A DNA stretch of 21,724 bases. It comes from Chromera velia. Taxonomy: Eukaryota; Sar; Chromeraceae. The number at the start of each line of letters is the position of its first letter. Positions within the stretch are counted from its first letter, which is position 1. Below are positions 1-9,226 of the stretch, in pieces. The notes under the pieces are model-generated. The model was not told the origin of the DNA, did not search any database, and saw only the letters and a list, made by a program, of their open reading frames with translations. The stretch covers positions 3,448-25,171 of the forward strand of contig JAHBMJ010001892.1 in assembly GCA_018398765.1 (NCBI GenBank). Direction: 5' to 3'. Made by a program: the position numbers and the translations under genes.

Positions 1-28
1 GTGTGTGTGTGTGTGTGTGTGTGTGTGT

Positions 29-66
<38 letters not shown>

Positions 67-110
67 CAGCGTGTCTCTGCGTGTGTGTGCGTCCTTGTGT
101 GCGTTCTTGT
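1..110. repeat. (GT)n microsatellite at window start
   Basis: Almost pure GT dinucleotide up to about position 62, degrading into GT-rich sequence. It runs straight into a candidate 3' splice site (TGTGCAG ending at 157), so it probably lies inside an intron of the plus-strand TPR gene. Confidence 0.9.
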
Positions 111-157
111 GTGCTGTTTTTGTGACAGTGTCCGCTTTTGCAAAACTGCATGTGCAG

Positions 158-325
158 CTCTCGGCGTTTCCCTCTGCTGAAAAGTATTTGAGGGAGGGAG
201 AGGAGCTTGCGGCAGCTACCCTGGGACCTGAGCATTTGTTCACCAAGGAGCTGGACAGGGCGCTCAGGGGTGTGAGGGCAGAGGAGAGGGAGGGGAGTGC
301 TGGAGACTCGTGTGTGGCAGAGGGG
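158..325 (+). CDS. internal exon, TPR (kinesin-light-chain-like) protein, partial
   Basis: The exon opens after TGTGCAG at 151-157 and ends before a GTAGGT donor at 326; both ends are phase 0 (56 codons). The peptide contains AEKYLREGEELAAATLGPEHL followed by FTKELDRALRGV. An Ala/Leu-rich helix ending in LGPEH and then a second helix is the hallmark of kinesin-light-chain-type TPRs, usually written A..LL..AL.I....LGPDHP.TA..L..LA. Such repeats are protein-protein interaction scaffolds. Only one repeat is visible, because upstream exons lie outside the window. The tail after residue 40 is Glu/Gly-rich. An earlier acceptor (GTGACAG, ending at 128) would give a slightly longer exon. The TPR call rests on one motif; the exon ends are inferred. 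Confidence 0.5.
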
Positions 326-334
326 GTAGGTCGA

Positions 335-600
335 ATGAGGGGGAGAAGCAAGGAAGAAAGGAAGGAAGGGAAAGCAGGAGGAAGGAAGGACGGGAGGAAT
401 GAATGAATGAAGGAAGGAAGGACAGAAGGAAGGAAGGGAATAAGGAAAAAAGGAAAGATGGAAGGAAGGAAGGAAGGAAAGGAGGGAAGGAAGGAAGGAA
501 GCAAGGACGGTGGGAAGGTAGGAAGGCAGGAAGAAAGAGAGGAAGTGAGGGAAGAAGAAAGAAAACAATTGAAAAAGGGAGAAAGGAGAAAAAAAGACCA
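335..600. repeat. (GGAA)n purine-rich tract
   Basis: Long imperfect GGAA/GAAA tract with all purines on the plus strand. Its Lys/Arg/Glu/Gly reading frames are artefacts of the repeat. It lies in the inferred intron between the TPR exon at 158-325 and the exon at 773. Confidence 0.9.
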
Positions 601-772
601 AGTCAGAATGCACAGATGAATACACTCTATGCATGGTTTAAGACGATGACAAACTGCGCGCAGTGCACGCACAAACACACACACGTAGTTGCACGCAATT
701 GGGTGCACGTCAAGCTGCGCGGGTGTTTCTATCCGGCTGAAATCACTTAATCAATCACTCCACCAATTGCAG

Positions 773-871
773 CGCGAGTGGTCGGCCCGAAGTCGAAAAA
801 TCGCAAACGTGTCTCTCTTCAGCAGGGCTGCGGAACATGCTCTCTCCTCCAGTGAGTCAGACAGACTCTAG
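773..871 (+). CDS. possible last exon of the TPR gene
   Basis: It follows an AATTGCAG acceptor ending at 772 and is phase 0, matching the phase-0 donor at 326. It encodes 32 residues beginning REWSARSRKIANVSL and stops at TAG 869-871. The peptide has a helix-like Ala/Arg pattern (FSRAAEHALSSS), compatible with half a TPR or a C-terminal helix, but too short to assign. A GTGAGT donor at 851 could instead end the exon there. The phase agreement is the only support for joining it to 158-325. Confidence 0.35.
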   Translation, partial: REWSARSRKIANVSLFSRAAEHALSSSESDRL

Positions 872-998
872 CGCTGTCAGCTCCCAGTCGACTTCCTCGC
901 AAGCTCGCAGGGAATCTTTTGAAGGAACGCAGGAGAAAGAAAAATCGTTTTCTTATGTCTTTTCTCGATCCACTCAATGCATTCCCATTTATGTATGA
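837..998 (+). CDS. 53-codon ORF, possible first exon of a downstream gene
   Basis: ATG at 837 and TGA at 996, Ser/Gln/Glu-rich (starts MLSPPVSQTDSSAVSS). It overlaps the 773-871 candidate in another frame, so at most one of the two is likely real. It could be the N-terminal exon of the gene ending at 4217, but no convincing donor links them. No family is recognised. Confidence 0.15.
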   Translation: MLSPPVSQTDSSAVSSQSTSSQARRESFEGTQEKEKSFSYVFSRSTQCIPIYV

Positions 999-1243
999 AT
1001 CATACAGCGAGAAAAGGATTGAAAAAAAAGGCCGTCTGACTTACTTGTGTTCCTTGTCCACTTTGGGGGGATCTACCCCTTTTGGTTCTTCTGTCTCTCT
1101 CAAAAGCATTTCTTCCCTCGGTTGCACGGCTTTATGTTTTCCAGCTCCCTTTTTGATTTATGCCCCCGTCATTTTCTGACCATGCAATTCTCTTTGTTTG
1201 ACCCAAAGGACGATGATATGACATATGGGCAGAGGTGCAAATT

Positions 1244-1464
1244 CCTTCTCCCTTCCTCCCTTCCTTGCTTCCTTCCTTTCTTCCTTGCGTCCTTCCTTGC
1301 TTCCTTCCTTCCTTCCTTGCTTCCTTCCTCCCTTTCCTCCTTCCTCCCTTCCTTTCTTCCTTGCGTCCTTCCTTGCTTCCTTCCTTGCTTCCTTCCTTGC
1401 TTCCTTCCTTGCTTCCTTCCTTTCTTCCTTCCTTCCTTCCTTGCTTCCTTCCTCCCTTTCCTCT
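1244..1464. repeat. (CCTT)n pyrimidine tract with GCTT/GCGT interruptions
   Basis: About 220 bases of CCTT repeats with regularly spaced TTGC and TTGCG variants, giving a higher-order pattern. It is the opposite strand polarity to the purine tract at 335-600. All open frames here (Leu/Pro/Phe/Ser, or Gly/Lys/Arg/Glu on the other strand) are repeat artefacts. Confidence 0.9.
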
Positions 1465-1726
1465 CTCGCTCACTCTGTCGGAGACGCACCTTGATTTGAT
1501 TGCCAGAGAGGCCAAGAACGTCTCCGGCGGTTCAATTTGTAGACGGAGAGGAAATGCGATCAGAGAGAGGAGAGACGACGAGAGGAGAGGAGATGAGAGC
1601 ACACGAATGCATTTTTTTGTCTTTCTTTCTTTTTGCTGCGTTCGTCCATGGATGCGTGCAGTGGGGATGGACAGCGATCAAGACACAGCCACGCGTCCTC
1701 TGCAGTTGTTCTCCATCTGTCTGGAG

Positions 1727-1832
1727 CCTGGTCGGTCGGTGGGTCAGTGGGTCGGTGGGTCGGTCGGTCGGTCGGTGGGTCAGCGGGTCGGTGGGTCGGT
1801 CGGTCGGTCGGTGGGTCAGTGGGTCGGTTGGT
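1727..1832. repeat. (GGTCGGTG)n tandem repeat
   Basis: Tandem GGTC/GGTG/GGTCAGTG units with a higher-order period of a few tens of bases (GGTGGGTCAGTGGGTCGG recurs). It probably lies in the intron upstream of the exon at 2098. Confidence 0.85.
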
Positions 1833-1989
1833 TGCCTAAAAAAAAATGTCCTGGAATGCGTGCGCATGCTTCCGTTTCTCTCTAAGTGTATCTCTGCATC
1901 CTTTTCTCTGTCCTCTATCTTTCTATCTATCTGTATTTCTTTGTGTCTAAGCATGTATGCTCGCGCGCACGTTCGTGATATGTACATAC

Positions 1990-2043
1990 ATGTGTGTGCT
2001 CGTGTGTGTGTGGTTGTGTGTGTGTGTGTGTGGTTGTGTGGTT

Positions 2044-2090
<47 letters not shown>
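1990..2090. repeat. (GT)n microsatellite directly before a 3' splice site
   Basis: GT-rich from 1990, pure from about 2050 to 2090, followed at once by TTCGCAG (2091-2097), the acceptor of the long exon. Confidence 0.9.
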
Positions 2091-2092
<2 letters not shown>

Positions 2093-2097
2093 CGCAG

Positions 2098-4217
2098 GAA
2101 AGCGCAAACGGAAGAGGAGAAAGAAGAGGCCCTCATTCGAGGACTCCACGGCCCCCTCCTCTCCCTGCCCCCCTGCCTCCCCCTGCTCCCCCTGCCCCCC
2201 CCAGTGCTGCCTCCCATGCTGCCCCTCAGGGGGGGGGGGAGGAGAGACGGGGTGCTGTGTGTGCAGAGGCACAGGCCAGTCTCCTCCTCACCCCCAGCCA
2301 CACCCCCATGGAGTTCTCGTTCCCCTTCATGCTGCTGGTCGACGGACTTCTCCCCCGGCTGCCCGAAGTTTTGTGAGTCTGTCGACTTCTCTTCTGAAGC
2401 CCCGAACGTGCTGCAACGATTCCCAACTGGCGCCTCCTTCTTGTCGGCGTCCTCTCAGCATGCACACGCCGCGACTCAGGGCGGGGGGGGGAAGTGCATC
2501 GCTTTCTTTGACAGAGAGCGGAAGACACTCGAAGAGCAAAAAGGGGGGAGCAGCTCTCTCTGCAGAGATTGTGAAGGATTTGTGCAGACACATGGAGCAA
2601 TTGGAGGCCCGACATCGCAAGGAGTTGAGAAGGGCGAAGAAAGGGAAAGGGAGGGGACGAGAGAAGAGAAGGGAGAAGAGACGAGGGAGAAGGAAAGAGA
2701 GTCCCAAAAGAAAAGGAAGAAGAGGGAAAGGAGGGAGAGAATCGGAAGAAGACGAGACTGAAAGCAGTGAGGACACAGAAGACCAGGAGCAGGACGACAC
2801 AGAAGACGAAGACGAAGAGGATATTCTACCCGAAGATTCATCCTCAGCCTGTTTCTTCGACCCGGCTTCTTCATGCTGTCACGGACGTTCCTGGAAATAC
2901 TCAAAACCAAAAACCCGATTTTCCGAGTCTGAGCATTGTTGTGCAGTTTCCTGTGATGCCAAGAGTCGGATGGGAGGTCAAAGTCAACAAAAGAAAATTT
3001 GGTTTCATCGTATTCAACGCAGGGGAGGGCACAGAGATGGCAGGGGGGAAGAGGACTGCTGTGGGGGACCAGAGTCCGTGAGTGTGTGCAACATTGACCA
3101 AGCCATGGAGACAGGGCCCGCACGGAAGAACAACCAGACCCACCCCACGCACTCTTCCTCTTCCCCTTATCACCCTCCGATTCCGCATGCGCGCAATGAG
3201 CCAGGCCCACCGCGCCCCCCCCTCATCTATCCTCATGAAAAGATGCCCTTGACGGCCGAGACTGCCCCCCTTCACCAGGGACCCATCGCAAAATCCCAGA
3301 CAAATTGGTGGAAGCGGACGCGCTCACGGGATCGTGGAGCAGAGGGAAAAACAAAAGGAGCCGGAAGAGATAGAGATAGGAGCCCGAATGGAGGTCGAGA
3401 GAGGGCGAATAAGAGTGGGAGTCCCCACGGGTCTCCGAAAAATAACGGGGGTGACCTGTCTCCCTGTCGCCCCTGTAGTCCCCTCGACTGTGTTGTTGAC
3501 CCCCCAAAAAGAGCTCCCTTCGACCCACATTGCCCAGACCCCCTGTCGAACCCTCCCTCTCCAAGAAGACCCCAGCCTGCCCCTATCACATCACTCGAAC
3601 CACCCCCCTTGATCCCATTTCGGCCCATGCCGTCACGTCCCCTTCTTCCGGGACATGCAGACACCCGGCTTCTTCCGGGTCTGCCTGGCGGTGCCTCCTC
3701 AGCCTCGGGTTTTCTCGGAGTTTGGCCTCCGGTCAACTTCAATGCCGCAGGGGGGACCCTTCACCCAATGGAGACCGCAGCGCCCGCACTGATGGACTCG
3801 TTGCTGCGGATCATGAGGGACGTACACGACCTCAAGTTGACAGGGAACAAGAAAACATCACCCCCTAGGGGTCTCTCAACGGATGCCGGGGCCCATTCCC
3901 ACTCACCCCATCAGCCTTTCGAGGGCCCTTGGTCCCGCAAGAACGGGAACTCGTACCCCGAAAGGCAGTTTCCCCTCGTCAGAGGAGAGAAGCAGGACCG
4001 GCCCGCAGTCGACAGAGAGTCTCACTTCATCGTCTCGGGAAGACGGGAGGGGATGAGACCTCCCCCTGGATACTCTCTCTCCGGAAACAGACGGTACAAT
4101 GATCGTTTAAACGCATCCCGCTCTTCCTTCATCTCGTCGCCACGCTCGGGTCCTGCCGCTTCCGCGCGTGGGGGTAGAGGGGTTACTTTAGAAGATTGGT
4201 GGAAAACGATTGTGTAG
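2098..4217 (+). CDS. terminal exon of a disordered basic/acidic Pro-rich protein
   Basis: About 706 codons stay open in one frame to TAG 4215-4217, far longer than chance. The frame is also open upstream to 1500, but that part is mostly microsatellite and has no ATG at its start, so I place the exon start after the TTCGCAG acceptor at 2097. In order: a basic patch (KRKRKRRKKR, a likely nuclear localisation signal), a Cys/Pro/Ser-rich stretch, one coiled-coil-like helix (EIVKDLCRHMEQLEARHRKELRR), a long Lys/Arg tract, an acidic tract (EDETESSEDTEDQEQDDTED), then several hundred Pro/Ser/Arg-rich residues with few hydrophobics. It ends VTLEDWWKTIV; an NWWKR motif occurs mid-protein. No catalytic domain is visible. 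A nuclear or RNA-associated scaffold would fit, but this is inference. GTGAGT at 2373 and 3078 and a plausible alternative frame at 2848-3077 leave room for extra introns. Confidence 0.6.
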
Positions 4218-5250
4218 TATAAGCAAACGATCAGTAGTAACTCTAGTAGTAACTTCAACTTAGTCTGTTGCTTAGAGACCTTACAGTTTTTATATGCAGC
4301 TTGATACATTATTATTCATTTAGAATGTTGAGTATCTGTTTTTACTATAACTTTTTAGATAACAAATTAAGTGTTTAGCTGTATAAAACATATGAATTCG
4401 ACAAACATGATCGATATCATATACAATATGTCAAAGGCCTTTAAAAGTTAGTGTTTGTTTCTAGGAATCTGGCGCTTTAACTTGAAGCCCGCTTCTAAGC
4501 CTGTTTTGTATACAAATTTTCAGCTTATACTCCATATACTTCTCAAAATTCACCAACCGGACTTTTTTAAAATGATGATTAAGTTGATTTTAAAAAAGGT
4601 AAGTTAAAATGTCCGGTAACCGGACCTTTTCACCGGACATTCTTTATACAGTATATATAATTTTATTTTTTTAAAAAAAAATAATGTTGTAAATTGTCAT
4701 CTATAATCGATTTTAATGTATTACTCATCGAACCAGACATGCTCTCCACTGAGTCTCCAGTCTGTTGTTATGTCTGTCCATCTCTCTGTCTGACTTTCTT
4801 TCTATCAGTCTTTCTCTTAATTTGTTGGTCAGTTTCTCTAAGCAGTGTAAGGTTGAAACGGCATGGCTCCGGCCATCTCTGGCCGGCCGTCTGCCAGTGG
4901 TGTTTGTCTCTTTGTCTGTCTTTGTTTTTGTTTTTCTTTTGTCTGCTTCAAAGAGAAGGAAATTTATAATAACAGAGAGCTAATGAACCTATCTGCTTGA
5001 GCAGACTGTACGTTCAAAGCTCCGGCCGAGATGGCTTTTATGTGCTTTGAGTCTCTTCGCTACCCACTGCTGTGTGTCAACTTTTAATGAAATCCCTGGA
5101 AAAAAAAAAAGATATAATTAATCGCCTTCAGTCGCTCTGTCTTTTAATCATTAAAAATTGAAAAGCTGTGAAGTCTAGCTGATTGATGCTATCCCGGCAA
5201 ATACGTCGACGACGGTCGAGTCTTTCCTCCTTAGCTTCCTTTTAGCTCCA
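4218..5250. other. AT-rich intergenic DNA
   Basis: Base composition drops sharply to AT-rich right after the stop at 4217. No credible ORF. It holds the 3' flank of the preceding gene, CCGGAC inverted repeats (4554-4641), a CCGGCCATCTC-type inverted pair (about 4868-4886 and 5022-5036) and runs of TCTG/TTTG. Otherwise I see nothing functional. Confidence 0.7.
4608..4641. repeat. short inverted repeat, AATGTCCGGT / ACCGGACATT
   Basis: Perfect 10-base arms at 4608-4617 and 4632-4641 around a 14-base spacer that itself holds another ACCGGAC. A further copy (CAACCGGACTTTTT) lies at 4553. The same CCGGAC core reappears as GACCGGACGGTCCGGACC in the other AT island near 18048, suggesting a shared repeat family. 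Confidence 0.6.
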
Positions 5251-5274
5251 ATGGTTTGATCACAGGGTATTCAA

Positions 5275-5354
5275 TTAGGTTTTGACCTAACGTAACCTAA
5301 CCTTGAAGTCAAAAAAACCTAGGTTACGTTATTAACCTAGGTTACTAACCTAAA
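5275..5354. repeat. degenerate AACCT/AGGTT (TTAGG-type) cluster
   Basis: AACCT units in both orientations, including two AACCTAGGTT palindromes. It is part of the left end of the foldback element. Confidence 0.7.
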
Positions 5355-5680
5355 TTGCAAGGATGCGATTCTTACAGGTACTTACAGGTATATATGAAAT
5401 ATGATGATATTCAGTGTTATATCATTATTTTATGCATATTTTTACAGTGTTATATTAAATTAGGATGTGTAAAACACTTTTTACATTAAAGATAAATGTT
5501 TAAAGTATGTTTATTTTATGTTTTATTTTGTGTTATTATTAAGTGAAAGATGATTGATTCAACATGACATTCAAAAAGTTGTTTTTTACTAGTGTGAAAC
5601 TCAGTTTTTGAATTAAAAACATCATTTTTATAGGTGTAAACTTCATTTTTTAGTCTGTGATATCTATATAATCTTTTCAG

Positions 5681-5776
5681 TAGGTTTCTAACCTAAACCT
5701 AACATAAAACCTAAACTAACCTTAACCTAAGCCTCCTAACCTAACCTAACCTAACCTATTCTAACCTAACCTAATT
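5681..5776. repeat. interstitial (CCTAA)n / TTAGG pentamer array
   Basis: Degenerate then near-perfect AACCT pentamers, best at 5736-5771. The TTAGG unit is the arthropod-type telomere repeat, but this copy is internal, short and inside a foldback element, so it is not a chromosome end. Confidence 0.75.
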
Positions 5777-5866
5777 GGATACTCTGTTTGATCAATTCGG
5801 TTTTCCTCATTGGCTTTTTCTTATTGGTTCAAAGAGGGTATCGGAAATGAAAGGACCTCGATCCTA

Positions 5867-6267
5867 CCCTGCAAAGAACTAGGAATTTAAACAGGAATTT
5901 AGAGGAATTTAGACAGGGATTTAGAGGAATTTAGACAGGAATTTAAAAGAATTTAGTAGAGGAATTTAGCTAGAAATCTAGAGGAATTTAGACCTCTAAA
6001 TTCCTAAGCTTTGGAGGTCAATTTCTTATGAACTATGATAGATTAAAAATTGATATTAAAGGTGCTTATAGACCTATATTAGACCTATAAACACCGTTAA
6101 TATCAAGTTCTAATTCATCGTAGTTCGAGTTCCAATTCATCATAGTTCACAAGAAATCGACCTCCATATAAAAATAGCTAAATTCCTCTGAATTTTTGTC
6201 TTTAAATTCCTTTAGATTCCTAGCTAAATTCCTCTAAATTCCTCTAAATTCTTAAGTCTTTGCAGGG
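5867..6267. mobile_element. 401-bp foldback MITE with TA target-site duplication
   Basis: The ends CCCTGCAAAGA (5867-5877) and TCTTTGCAGGG (6257-6267) are perfect inverted repeats flanked on each side by TA (5865-5866 and 6268-6269). Inverted symmetry continues through the whole element: AGGAATTTA repeats on the left mirror TAAATTCCT repeats on the right, and an inner arm GGAGGTCAATTTCTTATGAAC (about 6014) mirrors GTTCACAAGAAATCGACCTCC (about 6144-6164). The centre lies near 6080. There is no coding capacity. A TA duplication with long terminal inverted repeats is typical of Tc1/mariner-derived MITEs; that class is inferred from the duplication alone. Confidence 0.8.
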
Positions 6268-6370
6268 TAGACATGACAGGTTAGCCTACAACGCTCAATC
6301 TGCATGCAGCAGCCTACAGGTTTTGAGGTATCTGCCTCTAGAGCGCCCTCTCAACGGTGCAAGTCGAAGC

Positions 6371-6733
6371 CTGGCAGTGGACTGCGGGGTGACCCAAAAT
6401 ATAAATCCTATCCTATCCCTAGGCGCCGCACATAAAAAAAAAGAAAAAAAAAATTAGGCGTGCCGCGTGCTCAATTTTTTTTTTTTTGTTATCAAAAGTT
6501 AGGTTCACGTTTTGTATAAGTGAAAAAGTAAGTTTCAGAGTTGAAAGTGATTCTTTTCCTTTTGGAGGCACTTGAAAAAAAAAAAGAAAAAAAAAGAAAA
6601 AAAAAATTAGACCTTCCCAACTTTTTTTTTTTCTATATGTGGCCCCTAGTCCTATCTTATGGACTATTCAGCATGCTATAATAGTGACTATCATCCGGAA
6701 GTCATTATTGTCCCCTAGCTGGCAGTGGACTGC
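6371..6733. repeat. diverged direct repeat pair (CTGGCAGTGGACTGC)
   Basis: CTGGCAGTGGACTGC occurs at 6371-6385 and 6719-6733. Each is followed by an ATAAA...TCCTATC segment and a GCGCCGC motif (about 6423 and 6810). They look like two decayed copies of one repeat of roughly 100 bases. Between them lie alternating A-runs and T-runs (6433-6640). Confidence 0.55.
6434..6636. repeat. alternating poly-A and poly-T blocks
   Basis: Two A-rich blocks broken by single G residues (6434-6454, 6575-6607) and two T-runs (about 6475-6488, 6622-6634). These could be retroposon tails in both orientations; no associated coding sequence is visible. Confidence 0.5.
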
Positions 6734-6899
6734 AAGGATTCCTAAAACATAAAATGATATTAAAATCTTATCGTATCCTATCATACCTTGTAGGGCCTGT
6801 ATGTAGCGCCGCCGCTGGGCTGGCTATGACTGACTTAATTGAATGAATTAGCTGCTTGGTAATTTAAATATTTAATTATCCTCAATATCAATCAGATCC

Positions 6900-7509
6900 C
6901 TACAGGAGAGTCGTACAAAGAAAGATGGAGAGAAAGAGGTGTAGCAAGAGACACTCTGAGAAAGGTACGTGAAGAAACAGAAAGAAAAAGAGACAATTAC
7001 TACATGCGATTTCATGAAGCCCATTTCTACCGAGCGGTAGAGAACAAACATGCAAAGAGTTTTTCTGCCGGAACGAACTTTAAGTCAATGCCCCCCCGTT
7101 TTTCTGCATACATGCATGTACATCGACAGATGCAAATAGATGGCAAAAGAAAAATCAGAGACGCAGTAAAAAACAGAACGCTCTGTCCACTGCCCCTTTC
7201 ACAACCTAGCAGCCTACCACAAAAAAGAGTCGATAATCATTACGCGCTCTCTCCCTCCCTCCTCTGTCCTTAAAATTCTTTCTGCAGTCCGTAGCTAGGG
7301 TCATCTGCTCATTTCCCCCCAACGATTCAATATCCCTTTCCCCTTATCATGCACGCACCCCTCCCCCCCATGAATAAACTTTCTTCTTCCTCCTCTTTCC
7401 CTTCCTTGTGTCTTCCTTGTGCAGAGAAATGAACAGGCCAAGCAGCCAAACGGACCACACTTCCTCTTAAATCCATCCACTTACTCACCTACTAAATCCA
7501 AATTCATTT
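6900..7509. other. flank downstream of the minus-strand gene, no gene seen
   Basis: Composition returns to mixed, with purine- and pyrimidine-rich stretches on the plus strand. Plus-strand ORFs at 7004-7273 and 7419-7733 have no recognisable features; the second is antisense to real exons. An AATAAA at 7375-7380 is on the plus strand, so it is not a signal for the minus-strand gene. Confidence 0.5.
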
Positions 7510-7573
7510 CTACTCTTCCCTTATTGCTTGGCCTCCGAACTCTGTCCTCCCTTCCTCCTTCCTCAGCTCTTCT
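7510..7573 (-). CDS. last exon of the long minus-strand gene
   Basis: It follows a TTTCGCAG acceptor (7574-7580 on the plus axis) and completes a codon left by the phase-2 donor of the preceding exon. It encodes about 21 residues, Glu/Arg-rich (starts EELRKEEGRTEFGG), and stops with TAG at 7510-7512. The intron before it is only about 65 bases. The phase match supports it; the peptide alone would not. Confidence 0.45.
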
Positions 7574-7638
7574 CTGCGAAACGCACAAAGACAACATGAC
7601 AGCCCCACGGCATCCGCACATGTGCCCCCCTGTTGTAC

Positions 7639-7784
7639 CCGTTCGAAAGCGAAATCGGGGCCGCCAGGGACAGGCACACGAAGGCTTTGGTGTCGTCCAC
7701 AGCGTCGAGGAAGGAATTCAAAAAGGAGTTTGAGAGGGTCACAAGCTTGTCAAGGTCTTTGATGCCCTTGTCTCGAATGGCTTG
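7639..7784 (-). CDS. exon of the minus-strand gene, unrecognised C-terminal domain, part 2
   Basis: Acceptor CACGTGCAG, donor G|GTACAA; 146 bases, phase 0 in and phase 2 out. It encodes 48 residues beginning QAIRDKGIKDLDKLVTLSNS and continuing with an amphipathic, folded-looking sequence (FLNSFLDAVDDTKAFVCLSL). The phase-0 start fits the phase-0 end of the exon at 8199-8591. I do not recognise the family. Confidence 0.55.
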
Positions 7785-8198
7785 CTGCACGTGGGCAAGT
7801 CAGGGAGGAACACTGGACTGATGCATATACCTCTGGGCTACGCTTATCCGCAACTACATATGCAGAGAAAACACAAGCGCACCCCGGTGGACCGTGAGAG
7901 TGCACGATCAATTTTCTTCCGTTTGGCGCTAAAGACGAGAGAGAGAAGGATGTGCCCCATCTGTATCGAAATCTTCTGTCTGTCTGTCTGTCCTCACAGG
8001 GGAAATTTAAATGGTCAAACAGAAGCCCAGACTCTAGTTCTCCCTCCAATTTAATTGCACACGAAAGAGACTTTTTGAACAAGAAGACAAACATGAGGGA
8101 CGACAAAAAGATCCAACACCGTTGCAGTACATCCGAACCGAGTTAACGATATCCCCCCTTCTCTTTCCCTTTCCCTGTTTGTCTGCTTTCTGACTCAC

Positions 8199-8591
8199 CT
8201 TGACTGCTACCTCCACCTTCTTCGTCTCCTTCAGACTGAAGTTGGAAGAGACCAGGCCTGGTGGCAACTCCCGGCCCAGGTCTACCCCCGCGTTGCTCAA
8301 GTGTCTTTGAGGGGAAACTGCGATGACGATACGCCTGTTGAACACGATGAAGGGCAGACAAGAGATAGTTCTCTGCTTCCCCGGCATGTCGCAGAAAAGG
8401 AGGAAGACCGACATGCCGATGAGATCCTCATCGAGCACCTTCATCAACGCCTTCAGGAAATGCTCTTGGTCAGCCCCGGGCCCCCCAAAAGCGTTTGTAT
8501 TGGGGGGGGAGATCGAATTGACGAGGAGACGGAGACGGTCAACCTCGCTCTTGAGCATCTTATGGAGCGATGTCACGACATAGGTGTTCGC
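8199..8591 (-). CDS. exon of the minus-strand gene, unrecognised C-terminal domain, part 1
   Basis: A strong pyrimidine-rich acceptor (ending CATTGCAG) and a consensus AAG|GTGAGT donor bound exactly 131 codons, phase 0 at both ends. The protein is folded-looking: helix ANTYVVTSLHKMLKSEVDR, then LRLLVNSI, a Gly/Pro loop (FGGPGADQ), a second helix pair (HFLKALMKVLDEDLIGMSVF), a beta-like segment (LPFIVFNRRIVIAVSP) and a basic-acidic end. I considered resemblance of the ExxR...GMS pattern to the dynein heavy-chain C-terminus, but the rest does not match. The plus-strand ORF at 8301-8657 is its antisense shadow. Confidence 0.65.
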
Positions 8592-8918
8592 CTGCAATGC
8601 AGTGAGTGCGGTCAAGGGAAGAGAAAAGGAGAGGACAGAAAGGAGAAAGTCTCGTGAATGCAGCGCCAGCCTTCGCGGATTCTTTCAGGTACATATTTAA
8701 TCCTTCTTTGTCTGTGAGTGGTTCAGGTGCAATGCTTTTGTTTTCGTTCCCTCTTCCTCATGGAAGGTCGTGAAGGTATTACGAAAAAAAACGACCTAAG
8801 CGAACGGATGCCAAAGGAAGGGAGACAGGAGGGACACGGCAGTAAACGAGTACAATGGAAAAAAGTCACAAAGAACTAGAGACAGGCAATGGTCTGAGAA
8901 AGAGAAAGAGATTGGACG

Positions 8919-8982
8919 TTACACACACACACACACACACACACATACACACACACACACACACAGGGGAGGAGAGAGCGGC

Positions 8983-9013
<31 letters not shown>

Positions 9014-9025
9014 TACAGACAGACA
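8919..9025. repeat. (CA)n and (GACA)n microsatellites in an intron
   Basis: CA repeats at about 8919-8965, then GACA repeats at about 8987-9025. They lie between the exon ending at 9125 and the exon starting at 8591 on the minus strand, so they are intronic. Confidence 0.9.
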
Positions 9026-9124
9026 GATGAGCAGACATCAGAAATTAAAACACACACGCACATTCGCACAAAAAGAGAGACGGGGAGAAATCCAGAGCAA
9101 CCACGCTTTACCTTCTAAACGTAC

Positions 9125-9226
9125 CTTCGGCAGTCTGACTCTCTTCTGTGCAAGAAGAAGTACATCGGGCCAATCTGAAAGTCCCTCCTTCGCCTCCACT
9201 CCCTTGTCCACAGAAAAGGACGTCCC
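9125..9226 (-). CDS. exon end of the minus-strand gene (SDWPDVLLLAQ segment)
   Basis: A strong AAG|GTACGT donor at 9124 closes a frame reading VDKGVEAKEGLSDWPDVLLL then AQKRVRLPK, phase 0. This matches the phase-0 start of the exon at 8591. In the same frame a TAG sits at 9227-9229. Upstream of that TAG the frame is open again back to about 9411 with a highly charged sequence. The exon may therefore start after the TAG (for example at a TTTCAG acceptor near 9166), or the TAG may be a lesion. Confidence 0.4.

Larger units (their letters stand above)
5257..5794. mobile_element. foldback/MITE-like element with AACCT-rich ends
   Basis: The left end TGATCACAGGGTATTCAATT (5257-5276) is an imperfect inverted match of the right end AATTGGATACTCTGTTTGATCA (5773-5794). 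The inner flanks of both ends are AACCT/AGGTT repeats, also inverted relative to each other (AATTAGGTT on the left, AACCTAATT on the right). The body is AT-rich and has no ORF, so if mobile it is non-autonomous. I cannot fix a target-site duplication. Confidence 0.5.

Noticed and set aside
403-750. Lys/Arg/Glu/Gly ORFs over the purine tract
   Set aside because: Coded by (GGAA)n repeat in every frame; no non-repeat protein sequence.
1132-1602. ORFs on both strands across the CCTT tract
   Set aside because: Repeat artefacts of low-complexity sequence.
1500-2097. Upstream part of the 905-codon plus-strand frame
   Set aside because: No ATG at its start and mostly GGTC/GT microsatellite. A good acceptor at 2097 makes this intronic or non-coding.
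5736-5771. Telomere end
   Set aside because: The pentamer array is short, internal and part of a foldback element.
6123-6380. tRNA-like B-box sequences (GTTCGAGTTCC, GTGCAAGTCGAAGCC)
   Set aside because: No matching A-box or cloverleaf; the first lies inside the MITE arm.
8199-8591. Dynein heavy-chain C-terminus
   Set aside because: An ExxR...GMS-like pattern fits loosely, but the flanking sequence does not follow that family.
8301-8657. Plus-strand ORF antisense to the minus-strand exon
   Set aside because: The minus strand has consensus splice sites at both ends and phase agreement; the plus reading has neither.
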